Origin: an uncultured Oscillospiraceae bacterium
Lineage (GTDB): Bacteria; Bacillota; Clostridia; Oscillospirales; Oscillospiraceae
Direction of reading: 5' to 3'
NCBI GenBank assembly: GCA_934623575.1
Contig: CAKTVL010000004.1
Span: 30,390 to 94,389, forward strand
DNA length: 64,000 nucleotides
Under the pieces are notes generated by a model, which had not been told where the DNA came from, ran no database searches, and saw only the letters and a list, made by a program, of their open reading frames with translations. This document shows positions 36,035-44,865 of this stretch, piece after piece. The position numbers were made by a program, and so were the translations under genes. How positions within the stretch are numbered: position 1 is the stretch's first letter; every line of letters begins with the position of its first letter.

Positions 36035-36758
36035 TGAAAATGACCTTCTTTACGCTGGTGTCCTTGGCCAGGAACTCTCTGACCGTCCGGACGGCGATCT
36101 CTGCCGCCTGTTCGTTGGGGAAGTGGAACTCCCCGGTGGAGATGCAGCAGAACGCCACGCTCTCCAGACCCTTCTCCGCCGCCAGCTCCAGACAGGAGCG
36201 GTAGCAGGACGCCAGCAGCGCCTGGTCGCGCCTCGTGACGCTGCCGGTGATGATGGGCCCCACGGTGTGCAGGATGTACCTGCACGGCAGATCGAACGCC
36301 GGGGTGAGCTTGGCCTGCCCGGTGGGCTCGGGATGGCCCTGCCGCTCCATCATCTCCGCGCAGTACCGCCGCAGCTCCACCCCCGCGTAGGTGTGGATGG
36401 CGTTGTCGATGCAGCGGTGGTTGGGGATGTAGCAGCCGGTCATGCCGCTGTTGGCGGCGTTGACGATGGCGTCGCATTTCAGCGTGGTGATGTCCCCCTG
36501 CCACAGGTACAGCCCCGGCTGCACCGGCGTCAGCTCGTCCACGTCGGTGACGCCCTTTTCCGCCGTCTCGCCCCGCAGATAGTCGTCCTGCACCCGCAGA
36601 AAGTCCGCGCCGGTCTCCTGCGGCGCCCGGATGTTCATCAGGCCCCGCAGCAGCTGCCGCTGCTGCGCCGCATCCTGCGGCACGTCCAGCTGCCGGTACT
36701 CCGGCCGCTCCTTCAGCAGCGACTGGATGAGAAACAGCCTCTTTTCGCTCTGGTTCAT
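35979..36758 (-). CDS. Macrodomain ADP-ribosylhydrolase, SirTM-associated
   Basis: 259 residues, start after AAAAGGGGG. An N-terminal helical part is followed by the macrodomain: LWQGDITTLKCDAIVNAANS at about residues 85-105, a Cys/His motif GCYIPNHRCIDNAIH seen in zinc-containing macrodomains, and HTVGPII. Predicted to remove ADP-ribose added by the linked sirtuin. The usual lipoylated carrier (GcvH-L) and lipoate ligase of such operons are absent here. Confidence 0.9.
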   Translation of the reverse strand: MNQSEKRLFLIQSLLKERPEYRQLDVPQDAAQQRQLLRGLMNIRAPQETGADFLRVQDDYLRGETAEKGVTDVDELTPVQPGLYLWQGDITTLKCDAIVNAANSGMTGCYIPNHRCIDNAIHTYAGVELRRYCAEMMERQGHPEPTGQAKLTPAFDLPCRYILHTVGPIITGSVTRRDQALLASCYRSCLELAAEKGLESVAFCCISTGEFHFPNEQAAEIAVRTVREFLAKDTSVKKVIFNVFKDTDKAIYQRLLGAA

Positions 36759-36824
36759 GGTGGGCCCCCTTTTGCGGCGATGTGGCGCGGCCCCGCACAG
36801 GCGGAGCCGCGCTGTGGTGTTTTC

Positions 36825-37220
36825 TCAGAACTGATAGGGAGGGTTGCCGGAGAAGTCGGCGATGACGCCATGGGCATCGGCCAGATAGAACACCTCAAAG
36901 ATGGGGTTGGTGGCCTCGCCGTACTGCCCCTTCACGATGGGGTTCTGGATGCACATCTCCTTGGCGGCCATGCTGCTCTCGAACACCGCCCTGCCGTGCA
37001 GGCGGATCCAGGCGTACTCCGGGCTGGACACGGAAATTTCGATCTCCGGATTGGCCTGCATGTCCTTATAGACGTCCTTGGTGCTGTTGGTGCAGAACCA
37101 CAGCTTGCCGTCCAGTTCGCCGGCGAACATGAAGGGGCGGCACTTGGCCTTGCCGTCCCGGCCCACAGTGGCCAGATACTGCACGGGATTGGCATTCAGA
37201 AACTCAACGACCTTTTTCAT
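36825..37220 (-). CDS. Pyridoxamine 5'-phosphate oxidase-family flavin-binding protein
   Basis: 131 residues from ATG 37220 after GGAGG. MKKVVEFLNANPVQYLATV, KCRPFMFAGELDGKLWFCT and a split-barrel pattern bind FMN in this family; members include NimA-like reductases. Substrate unknown. Divergent from an HxlR regulator, its likely controller. Confidence 0.88.
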   Translation of the reverse strand: MKKVVEFLNANPVQYLATVGRDGKAKCRPFMFAGELDGKLWFCTNSTKDVYKDMQANPEIEISVSSPEYAWIRLHGRAVFESSMAAKEMCIQNPIVKGQYGEATNPIFEVFYLADAHGVIADFSGNPPYQF

Positions 37221-37282
37221 GATATGTACCTCCAAAATGATGTTTGCTTTTTGAAAGGTTGCGTTTCCCTTTCGTTGGCATT

Positions 37283-37329
37283 ATAATAGCACCGTAGCTC
37301 CCGGCCGTAAAGTAAGCACAATATTGTGC
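37283..37329 (-). promoter_or_regulatory. Promoter and operator of the flavin-binding protein gene
   Basis: Minus strand TTTACG (37306-37311), 17-bp spacer, TATTAT (37283-37288). The perfect 14-bp palindrome GCACAATATTGTGC (37316-37329) lies just upstream of the -35 and is a candidate HxlR site. Confidence 0.6.
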
Positions 37330-37402
37330 CGTAGTTACCAAAAGGAAACCATTGCGTATTTAAAAGGCTTTCCCCTTAAAATTCATTTTGGAGGATGGAG
37401 AT

Positions 37403-37738
37403 ATGAGCGAGACCAGAACCGGGGCGGAGCTCCCCGCCTGCCCGGTGGAGACCACCCTGACCCTCATCAGCGATAAGTGGAAGGTGCTGATCCTGCGGGA
37501 CCTGATGCCCGGCACCAAGCGCTTCGGCGAGCTGAAGAAGTCCATCGGCAGCGTCAGTCAGAAGGTCCTGACCGCCCAGCTGCGCCAGATGGAGGACAGC
37601 GGCCTGCTCACCCGCACGGTCTACCCCGAGGTGCCGCCCCGGGTGGAGTATACCCTGACGGACCTGGGCCGCAGTCTCAAGCCCATCTTGGACGCCATGT
37701 GGACCTGGGGCGAAACATACAAGCAGAGCCAGGCCTGA
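37403..37738 (+). CDS. HxlR-family transcriptional regulator
   Basis: 111 residues from ATG 37403 (GGAGG at 37390). Starts with CPVETTLTLISDKWKVLILRDL, the single conserved Cys followed by the winged helix (KRFGELKKSIGSVSQKVLTAQ, EYTLTDLG). Redox or aldehyde sensing via the Cys is known for some members. Divergent from the flavin-binding protein gene. Confidence 0.93.
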   Translation: MSETRTGAELPACPVETTLTLISDKWKVLILRDLMPGTKRFGELKKSIGSVSQKVLTAQLRQMEDSGLLTRTVYPEVPPRVEYTLTDLGRSLKPILDAMWTWGETYKQSQA

Positions 37739-37754
37739 GACGCGCGATTTTGTA

Positions 37755-37783
37755 TTGACTTGCGGGCAGGGAAGCGCTATCAT
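37755..37783 (+). promoter_or_regulatory. Promoter upstream of the SAM methyltransferase gene
   Basis: TTGACT (37755-37760), 17-bp spacer, TATCAT (37778-37783). It gives a leader of about 165 nt. Confidence 0.65.
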
Positions 37784-37853
37784 GTGGTTGAAATCGAAAC
37801 CGACAGACCGCAGTTGGCTGCACCGAATGCGAACAGCCTGCACAGACAGAAAG

Positions 37854-37873
37854 GCCGCAGCCCTGCGGCTTTT
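37854..37873 (+). terminator. Possible attenuator in the methyltransferase leader
   Basis: GCCGCAG-cc-CTGCGGC followed by TTTT. A second CCGCAG at 37808-37813 could pair with the same right arm, offering an alternative fold. Confidence 0.45.
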
Positions 37874-37885
37874 CAAAAGGGCATA

Positions 37886-37936
37886 GGTTAGCCTGATCTA
37901 ACCGCCCACTGCGCACATCGGTTAGAGAAAACTAAC
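37886..37936 (+). promoter_or_regulatory. Two tandem GGTTAG-N6-CTAAC operator-like sites
   Basis: GGTTAG-N6-CTAACC at 37886-37903 and GGTTAG-N6-CTAAC at 37920-37936, 34 bp centre to centre, between the attenuator and the methyltransferase start. Confidence 0.5.
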
Positions 37937-37957
37937 AAATAGCAAGAGGACACACGA

Positions 37958-38572
37958 ATGGAAACGGACAGAAACTTCTGGGACAAAAACGCGGGGCGGT
38001 ACGACCGCTTCATGCGCAAGGATGCGGCGGCCTACGCACAGCTGTATCGGCTGCTGCGCCCGGTGGTGCAGCACAAGACGGTGCTGGAGCTGGCCACCGG
38101 CACGGGCCTGATCGCCAAAAACATCGTCAACAGCGCCGACCTCATCGAGGCCACGGACATCTCCGCGGAGATGATCGCCGAGGCCCGGCGAAATGAGCGC
38201 TCCGCCAAGCTGCACTTCTCCGTGCAGGACATGTTCCATCTGCCCTATGCCGACGGCAGCTTCGACGTGGTCATCGTCTCCAACGCCCTGCACATCGTGC
38301 CGGAGCCGGAGAAGGCGCTGGCTGAGATCCGCCGCGTCCTGAAAAATGACGGCGTGCTGGCCGCGCCCACCTTCACCCATGCGGATAACGCTTTCTTCGG
38401 GAAAGTCAAAGCCTTTTTCATGCGTCTGGCGGGCTTCCCCCTGCACAGCAAGTGGACCAGCTCCGAATACCTGGCGTTCCTCCGGCAAAACGGCTGGACG
38501 GTGCGCAAAAGCGCCCTGCTGAAGGCCTCCTTCCCGCTGACCTACGTCGAGTGCGTGAAAGCGGAGCGATGA
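37958..38572 (+). CDS. Class I SAM-dependent methyltransferase
   Basis: 204 residues. WDKNAGRYDRFM, then VLELATGTGLIAKNI (SAM motif I), ATDISAEMIAEAR and MFHLPYADGSFDVVI. Resembles small-molecule methyltransferases of the UbiE/Methyltransf_11 group. Substrate unknown. Control by the tandem operator sites suggests an inducible function. Confidence 0.88.
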   Translation: METDRNFWDKNAGRYDRFMRKDAAAYAQLYRLLRPVVQHKTVLELATGTGLIAKNIVNSADLIEATDISAEMIAEARRNERSAKLHFSVQDMFHLPYADGSFDVVIVSNALHIVPEPEKALAEIRRVLKNDGVLAAPTFTHADNAFFGKVKAFFMRLAGFPLHSKWTSSEYLAFLRQNGWTVRKSALLKASFPLTYVECVKAER

Positions 38573-38605
38573 GAGATACCGAATACCACGGTAGGGAGGA
38601 AAGCG

Positions 38606-38722
38606 ATGAAGGTCTATTCCTTTGGGGACGTCAATGCCCCCTCCGATGCAATATACAGGGCTGAGGCTTACGCCTCAGCCCTGATAAAGTCCTATAGCCG
38701 CCCGCTCATCAGAAGCAGGTGA
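38606..38722 (+). pseudogene. N-terminal remnant, alpha/beta-hydrolase-like (uncertain)
   Basis: 38 codons after a good GGGAGGAAAG site. MKVYSFGDVNAP resembles the first strand of small alpha/beta hydrolases, but the frame then runs through a terminator hairpin (38656-38683) and ends inside the neighbouring gene. Probably the stub of a deleted gene. Confidence 0.35.
38656..38683. terminator. Hairpin between convergent genes
   Basis: 12-bp stem CAGGGCTGAGGC / GCCTCAGCCCTG, loop TTAC. T-tracts are poor on both sides. Confidence 0.55.
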
Positions 38723-39485
38723 ACGCGCCGTCGATGCAGAAGTCCGCGCCCGTGGTGAAGGGGCTGGCGTCTCCGGCCAGATACACGGCGATGGCCTGCA
38801 GCTCCTCCGGCTTTCCCAGCCGGTGCAGCGGCGCCATGGCGTTCCACTGCTGGATCAGCGGGATCAGTGTGGGGGAGTTCAGCGTCAGGTCGGTGCCGAT
38901 ATAGCCGGGGCTGATGCTGTTGACGCGGACGCCCCGGGTGGCCCATTCCACCGCCAGCGACTTGGTCAGCTGTATCACGCCCGCCTTCGACGCGTTGTAC
39001 GAGCACTGGGGCTGCGGCACATTCACGATGTGCGCCGACATGGAGGCCGTGTTGATGATGGACCCCTTCCCCTGCCGCAGCATCTGCCGCCCGGCGGCGG
39101 TATTGGTCAGGAACATGCTGTTGAGGTTGACGTCGATGACCTTCTTCCACACCTCGTAGGTCATCTCCTCCGCTGGCACATTGATGCAGATGCCCGCGTT
39201 GCAGAAGGCTGCGTCCAGCCGCCCGAATTTGGCCAGGAACGTGTCCATCATGGCCTCCACGGACTCCGGAGAGGTCACGTCCGTCTGAATGGCGATGACC
39301 TCGCGGCCCGTGTCCGCGGCGATCCGGTGTGCCGTCTCCTCGGCGGTGGCTATATCCAGGTCCACGATGGCCACATCGGCCCCGGCCTCCGCCACGGCGA
39401 TGGCGTAGTTCATGCCGATGCCCCGGGCGCCGCCGGTGACGAAGATCTTCTTCCCGTCCAGCCGCATTTTTTCCATAATACCCAT
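38709..39485 (-). CDS. SDR-family sugar/polyol dehydrogenase
   Basis: 258 residues from ATG 39485 after AAAGGAG. TGGARGIG is the NAD(P) loop, CNAGI, YNASKAG the catalytic Tyr-Lys, and ISPGYIGTDLT the C-terminal part. Similar SDRs oxidise sugar alcohols or keto-sugars. Last gene of the sugar island in transcription order. Confidence 0.88.
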   Translation of the reverse strand: MGIMEKMRLDGKKIFVTGGARGIGMNYAIAVAEAGADVAIVDLDIATAEETAHRIAADTGREVIAIQTDVTSPESVEAMMDTFLAKFGRLDAAFCNAGICINVPAEEMTYEVWKKVIDVNLNSMFLTNTAAGRQMLRQGKGSIINTASMSAHIVNVPQPQCSYNASKAGVIQLTKSLAVEWATRGVRVNSISPGYIGTDLTLNSPTLIPLIQQWNAMAPLHRLGKPEELQAIAVYLAGDASPFTTGADFCIDGAFTCF

Positions 39486-39531
39486 GCGTGTATCTCCTTT
39501 CCGAAAAGCCCTTGGGATACCGCAGCCGCCC

Positions 39532-41127
39532 TTACGGCCGCTGCGCCGCCAGCGCCTCCGCCGGCAATATTTCCTGATACCAGTCCAGATACCGGCGGTA
39601 GCCCTGGCATTCCTCCGGCGTGGCCATAATGTCCTCGCCGTCCGCCCCGGCAAAAACCCGCCGGTCCAGATAGTCCTCCAGCGTCTCGCCCTCCTGCCGC
39701 CACAGGCAGTAGCCCGCCAGCAGCGCCATGCCGTAGGGCCCGCCCTCACCGGCGGTCTCCATCACAGTGATGGGCGCGCCCATGGCCGCGGACAGATACC
39801 GCTGGGCCACGCCCGGCGTCTTGAACAGTCCGCCGTGGCCGGTGAGCCGCCGGATACGGACGTTTTCCTCCGTCAGTATGTGCATGCCCATGGTCAACGC
39901 GGCGAATATGGAGAAGATCTGCGAGCGCATGAAGTTGGCCAGCGTCAGCGCGCTCTCCGACCGGCGCAGCACCATGGGCCGCCCGGAGGTCTGGCCCGCC
40001 ACCGGCTCGCCCGACAGATAGTTGTAGACCAGCACGCCGTCACAGTCCGGCGCGCCCTTCAGGCTCTCCTCAAACAGCAGCCGGAACAGCTCCGCCCGGG
40101 AGACCTCCGCGCCGCTTTTGGCGGCAAGCTCCGCCATCAGGCCCATCCACGCGTCCAGGTCGGACGTGCCGTTGTTGCAGTGGACCATGGCCACCGCGTG
40201 CCCGGAGGGCGTGGAGACGATGTCGATGTCCTTATACAGGCGGCGCAGCGGCCGCTCCAGCACCACCATGGAGAAGATGGACGTTCCGGCGGACACATTT
40301 CCGGTGCATACCGCCACCGAGTCGGTGGCCACCATGCCGGTGCCGGCGTCGCCCTCCGGCGGCGCCATGGGCACGCCGGGCGCCAGACGTCCGCTGGGAT
40401 CCAGCAGCCGCGCGCCCTCCTCCGTCAGCGTACCGGCGCAGGCGCCTGCCGTCAGCACCTCCGGAAGCAGCTGGCGAACGCACCAGGCGAAGCCGTAGGG
40501 CTCCACCAGCCGGTCGAACTGCTCCAGCATCCGCTGATCGAAGTCGCGGGTGTCGGGATCGATGGGGAACATGCCGGAGGCGTCGCCCACGCCCATGGCA
40601 AACCGCCCGGTCAGCCGGAAATGGATATACCCGGCCAGCGTGGTGATGTGCGCCACGCGGGAGACGTGCCCCTGCTTCTCCAGCACCGCCTGATACAGCT
40701 GCGCGATGGACCAGCGCAGGGGGATGTTGAACTGAAACAGCGCGGTCAGCTCCTCCGCCGCCTCCACCGTGTTGGTGTTGCGCCAGGTCAGGAACGGCGC
40801 CAGCTGGCGGCCGCCCTCATCCAGTGCCAGATAGCCGTGCATCATGCCGGATATGCCGATGCTCCCGATCTTTTCCAGATGCGTGCCGTACTCCCGGCAC
40901 ACCGCCTGATCCAGGTCGCGGAAGCTCTCCTGCACGCCGGCGATGGCGTCCTCCAGCGTATAGGTCCACAGCCCGTGGTCCAGCGTGTTCTCCCACTGAT
41001 AGGCGCCGCTGGCCAGCACGGTGTGGTCCGGCCCGATCAGCACGGACTTGATGCGGGTGGAGCCCAGCTCTATGCCCAGGGCCGTCTGGCCGGTGCGTAT
41101 CCAGCGCACTCTCTCATTGTGCTCCAT
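39532..41127 (-). CDS. FGGY-family carbohydrate kinase
   Basis: 531 residues from ATG 41127 (GGAGG 6 nt before). LGIELGSTRIKSVLIG is the N-terminal phosphate loop; GISGMMHGYLALDE and GHGGLFKTPGVAQRYLSAAMG are FGGY signatures. Close in layout to xylulokinase and related ketose kinases; phosphorylates the ketose made by the adjacent dehydrogenase. Exact sugar not readable. Confidence 0.9.
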   Translation of the reverse strand: MEHNERVRWIRTGQTALGIELGSTRIKSVLIGPDHTVLASGAYQWENTLDHGLWTYTLEDAIAGVQESFRDLDQAVCREYGTHLEKIGSIGISGMMHGYLALDEGGRQLAPFLTWRNTNTVEAAEELTALFQFNIPLRWSIAQLYQAVLEKQGHVSRVAHITTLAGYIHFRLTGRFAMGVGDASGMFPIDPDTRDFDQRMLEQFDRLVEPYGFAWCVRQLLPEVLTAGACAGTLTEEGARLLDPSGRLAPGVPMAPPEGDAGTGMVATDSVAVCTGNVSAGTSIFSMVVLERPLRRLYKDIDIVSTPSGHAVAMVHCNNGTSDLDAWMGLMAELAAKSGAEVSRAELFRLLFEESLKGAPDCDGVLVYNYLSGEPVAGQTSGRPMVLRRSESALTLANFMRSQIFSIFAALTMGMHILTEENVRIRRLTGHGGLFKTPGVAQRYLSAAMGAPITVMETAGEGGPYGMALLAGYCLWRQEGETLEDYLDRRVFAGADGEDIMATPEECQGYRRYLDWYQEILPAEALAAQRP

Positions 41128-41140
41128 GTGCATCCTCCGC

Positions 41141-42220
41141 TCAGAATACAAACGCGATCTTGAAGTGGCCGTATTTGCCGGTGGCATAGTCGAACGCCTT
41201 CTCCCAGTCCTCCAGCGCGAAGGTCTGGGTGATCATGCCGTCGGTTTTCAGCGTGCCGTCGTGGATATGCTCGATAACAAAGGGGAAGCAGTAGGGGGAC
41301 AGATGGGAGCCCAGCACATCCAGCTCCTTGCCGTCGCCGATCACGGACCAGTCCAGCGTGGTGGGCGCGCCGAACACGGAGAACTCCACGAACCGGCCCA
41401 GCTTGCGGATCATGTTCATGCCCTGGGTCACGGAGGAGGGGTGTCCGGTGGCCTCGATGTAGATGTCGCAGCCGTAGCCGTCCGTCAGCTCCATGATCTT
41501 GGCCACCACGTCCACCTTGGAGGGGTTCCAGACCAGATCAGCGCCGAACTCCTTGGCCTTTTCCAGCCGCGCGTCCATCATGTCCAGCACGATGAGCTTG
41601 GCCGGGTTCTTCATCCGGGCATAGGTCACCATGCCCAGACCCAGCGTACCGGCGCCGGAGATGACCACCACGTCCTCGTTGGTGATCTGCGCCCGGTCCA
41701 CGCAGTGCTTGGAGCAGGCGTAGGGCTCCACCAGTAGCGCCTTCTCCAGCGGCATGTCCTCCGGCACCCGGTGCAGCACCGCGGTCTTGGGATAGCGGAC
41801 GTACTCCGCCATGCCGCCGTTGTTGGTGGACTGGAAGCCGAAGGTGGCGTGAGGCTGGCACATCCAGTAGCGCCCGCTCTTGCAGAAGCGGCACTCGCCG
41901 CAGGGGACGATCTGGTCCGCCGTGATGCGCTCGCCGATCTTGTACTCCTTCACGTTCTCGCCCACGGCCACGATGCGGCCCAGGAACTCATGTCCGGGGA
42001 TAAACGGCGGCTTGACCCAGGAGGGCTCCGTCTCGTTGCCCCAGAAGCGCTCTGCACCGTGCATGCACTTCAGGTCGCCTGCGCAGATGCCGCAGCCCTC
42101 GGTCTTGATCAGAATGTCGTCCGGCCCGCACTCGGGAACGGGATAGGCAGCCTCCAGCTTATACTCATGCTTGCCGTATGCGACCAGCGCCTTCATCGTC
42201 TTGGGAATCATATTTTTCAT
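41141..42220 (-). CDS. Zinc-dependent medium-chain dehydrogenase, erythritol/threitol-dehydrogenase-like
   Basis: 359 residues. CGICAGDLKCMHG, GHEFLG, and the structural zinc cluster CGECRFCKSGRYWMC; Rossmann motif GAGTLGLGM. The wording around IVPCGECRFC and HGAERFWG recalls the erythritol/L-threitol dehydrogenase group (EltD). Oxidises a polyol to a ketose for the kinase encoded 13 nt downstream. Confidence 0.85.
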   Translation of the reverse strand: MKNMIPKTMKALVAYGKHEYKLEAAYPVPECGPDDILIKTEGCGICAGDLKCMHGAERFWGNETEPSWVKPPFIPGHEFLGRIVAVGENVKEYKIGERITADQIVPCGECRFCKSGRYWMCQPHATFGFQSTNNGGMAEYVRYPKTAVLHRVPEDMPLEKALLVEPYACSKHCVDRAQITNEDVVVISGAGTLGLGMVTYARMKNPAKLIVLDMMDARLEKAKEFGADLVWNPSKVDVVAKIMELTDGYGCDIYIEATGHPSSVTQGMNMIRKLGRFVEFSVFGAPTTLDWSVIGDGKELDVLGSHLSPYCFPFVIEHIHDGTLKTDGMITQTFALEDWEKAFDYATGKYGHFKIAFVF

Positions 42221-42248
42221 AGCAAATTTCTTCCTATCTTGTCTTATA

Positions 42249-43211
42249 TTATTTGCTGCTCTTTGAACCGAGATTGCTCATGGCTACCGCCAGCAGGAAT
42301 ACGATACCCTTAATGATCCACTGCCAGTACTCCAGCACGTTCAGCATCACCAGGCCATTTGACAGAATGCCAATTATGAGGGATCCAACGAACACATGCA
42401 GCACAGATCCCTTACCGCCCTGCAGGGACACGCCGCCCAAAACCACAGCAGTCAGCACGTCCATCGCAAAATCAGCGCCGGTAGAAGGCTGGCCTGTGCC
42501 CAAACGAGCTGCCATCAGGATGCCCGCAATACCTGCGGTCAAAGCGGACGCCACAAAAGCACCGATAACAACAGCGCGCGTGCGAATACCAGACAAACGG
42601 GCAGCTTCCTTGTTGCCGCCAACGGCGTATATCCTCCTGCCAAAATAGGTCTTATTCAGGAACAGGAAGCCCAACAGGAAAATGATCAGCATCACCACAA
42701 CAGGCACGGGCACCACGCTAAACAGGAAACCCTGTCCCAGGAATTTGTATCCGTCAGGAAGGCCCGGAACGGATGCGCCCCCGGTCATCAGGTATGTACA
42801 GCCCTTTATGATGGTTTGCATGGCCAGCGTGGCGATCAGGGAAGGGATGCGAAACACAGCCGTCAGTGTACCGGTCACAAGACCGAATACGCAGCTGATG
42901 GCTATTGCGATAAGAAATGTGGGAAGCATGGGCATCCCCGCCTTGGTCATCAATGTTGCGCAAAGGCAGCCGGTAAAGGCAAGTATAGAGCCGACAGATA
43001 TATCGATCTCTCCTACCAGCAGCACAAGGGTCATTCCTACAGCGGCAATACCGGTAAAGGATACCTGCCGCGCCACCAAAAACAAATTATTTACCGTCAG
43101 AAAATTATCCTTTGCCAACGCGAATACAATGATCTCGATGATCAGTATCGCGAGGATACCCACCTTTTCATAGATAGATATGAACTTACGATTAGATAGT
43201 GTTTTGTTCAT
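42249..43211 (-). CDS. Sugar ABC transporter permease (RbsC type)
   Basis: 320 residues from ATG 43211 (AAAGGAG). Eight to ten membrane helices; GIAAVGMTLVLLVGEIDISVGSI and AAVGGNKEAARLSGI-like motif (YAVGGNKEAARLSG) are typical of the ribose/xylose permease family. Membrane channel for the binding protein and ATPase encoded upstream in the same operon. Confidence 0.93.
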   Translation of the reverse strand: MNKTLSNRKFISIYEKVGILAILIIEIIVFALAKDNFLTVNNLFLVARQVSFTGIAAVGMTLVLLVGEIDISVGSILAFTGCLCATLMTKAGMPMLPTFLIAIAISCVFGLVTGTLTAVFRIPSLIATLAMQTIIKGCTYLMTGGASVPGLPDGYKFLGQGFLFSVVPVPVVVMLIIFLLGFLFLNKTYFGRRIYAVGGNKEAARLSGIRTRAVVIGAFVASALTAGIAGILMAARLGTGQPSTGADFAMDVLTAVVLGGVSLQGGKGSVLHVFVGSLIIGILSNGLVMLNVLEYWQWIIKGIVFLLAVAMSNLGSKSSK

Positions 43212-43221
43212 GTGCACTCCT

Positions 43222-44730
43222 TTATTGGGCCAATGCATAGCCAGAGGCCAGTGTCAGGATCTTATCCTGTGTAGCTTCCTGATACAGCATCTGTCCCTGC
43301 AGCTTCCCCTCATGCATTACCAGAATTCGGTCACTCAAGTTGAGTATCTCAGACATTTCAGAGGAAATAACAATGATGCTCTTCCCCGCTTTTTTCAAAT
43401 CAAACAGGAAGTCATATATCTCCCGCTTAGCGCCGACATCGATGCCGCGGGTAGGTTCGTCAAACAGATATATTTCCGAGTCTGTACTGATCCACTTGGC
43501 CAGAACGATTTTCTGCTGATTGCCGCCCGACAGCGAAAATACTTCGTTGCTCAGCGAACTGGCCTTTACGTTCAGCAGCTTCGTCTTCTCTTCCAGCAGG
43601 GTTTTCTCTGCCTGTCTCCGCACGAAACCCATTCGAGACAGCGCCTTGATGACAATAATGGAAATATTCGTGCTGATCGGCAATATGCCCATCAGTCCCT
43701 GCCGCTTCCGATCCTCCGGGATCAATGCAATGGAATTGCGGATAGCATCCCTCGGTGTTTTGATAGAAACCTTCTTGTCGTGGATATAAATATCTCCGCT
43801 GCTTGGGCGATCAGCGCCGAAAATGGCCCGCACTGTCTCTGTACGGCCTGCACCAACCAGTCCGGCGATACCCAGTATCTCGCCCTTCTTCAGTTCAAAG
43901 GAAACATCCTGCGCCCGCTGATTACACAGGTGCTCCACGCGCAGAATGGTCTCCGCATGCGCATAATCAAAATCTGCTGCGCGAGGCGGGAACTCCTGAG
44001 ACAGCTCGCGGCCGATCATCAGGTGTATCAATTCTTTGCTGTCTGTATCTGCCACAGCCATCGTTTTGATAAGATGTCCGTCGCGCAGCACGGTCAGCCG
44101 GTCACAAAGCCGGAAGACCTCCTCCAAGCGATGCGAAATATAGATTATCACGATACTATTGCTCCGGAGTTTTTCGAGTACGCGGAACAAAATGTCAACT
44201 TCGTTGTTTGTCAGCGGCGCGGTCGGCTCATCCAAAATCAGGATCCGACTGTTCTCCAGCAGCGCTTTCCCAATTTCCACCAACTGGCAATATGCCACTG
44301 ACAGATCCTTGATCTTTGCGGTGCAGTCCATTTTGATCCCCATATCCTGAAAGATCTCCTGACTGCGGCGGATCATCTCTTTTGTATCCACGAATCCGCC
44401 CTTATGTAGTTCCTTCCCTACGAACATGTTTTCGTAGACTGTCATTTCCGGTATCAGGTTAAATTCCTGATATACCATGCCCACACCGGCTTCCTTGGCT
44501 GCAATGGGGTTATACTTGGAAACGGGCGTTCCGTCAATGCGGATCTCACCCTCTGTGGGAGCAATGGCGCCGGCGATCATCTTACAAAGCGTAGACTTTC
44601 CTGCGCCGTTCTCCCCTAAAAGAGCATGTATCTCGCCATTGCAGAAATCGATGTCCACATGATCCAAGACCATCACGCTGCCATAGACCTTGGTGAGCTG
44701 CCTTATGGATAGTATGGCTTCATTCTTCAT
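43222..44730 (-). CDS. Sugar ABC transporter ATP-binding protein (RbsA type)
   Basis: 502 residues from ATG 44730, the usual RbsA size; two ABC domains. First Walker A GENGAGKST, signature LSVAYCQ (degenerate, as usual in the first half), second half with signature LSGGNQQKIVLAKW and DEPTRGIDVG. The open frame extends further upstream, but those codons lack a good site. Confidence 0.94.
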   Translation of the reverse strand: MKNEAILSIRQLTKVYGSVMVLDHVDIDFCNGEIHALLGENGAGKSTLCKMIAGAIAPTEGEIRIDGTPVSKYNPIAAKEAGVGMVYQEFNLIPEMTVYENMFVGKELHKGGFVDTKEMIRRSQEIFQDMGIKMDCTAKIKDLSVAYCQLVEIGKALLENSRILILDEPTAPLTNNEVDILFRVLEKLRSNSIVIIYISHRLEEVFRLCDRLTVLRDGHLIKTMAVADTDSKELIHLMIGRELSQEFPPRAADFDYAHAETILRVEHLCNQRAQDVSFELKKGEILGIAGLVGAGRTETVRAIFGADRPSSGDIYIHDKKVSIKTPRDAIRNSIALIPEDRKRQGLMGILPISTNISIIVIKALSRMGFVRRQAEKTLLEEKTKLLNVKASSLSNEVFSLSGGNQQKIVLAKWISTDSEIYLFDEPTRGIDVGAKREIYDFLFDLKKAGKSIIVISSEMSEILNLSDRILVMHEGKLQGQMLYQEATQDKILTLASGYALAQ

Positions 44731-44778
44731 AGTCGTACCTGCATTCATCAGCATTCTGTGTGATAGCCGCGATAGCGG

Positions 44779-44818
44779 AGATGGTATGCCCGACAACACC
44801 GCTGCGGGCATACCATCT
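44779..44818 (-). repeat. Intercistronic hairpin between binding protein and ATPase genes
   Basis: 13-bp perfect inverted repeat AGATGGTATGCCC / GGGCATACCATCT, no T-tract. Typical of mRNA-stabilising structures that raise binding-protein output over the rest of the transporter. Confidence 0.6.
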
Positions 44819-44865
44819 ATGAGAGCTTTTATGTCCTGTGCACACAGGCCATATGCGGTCAACGC

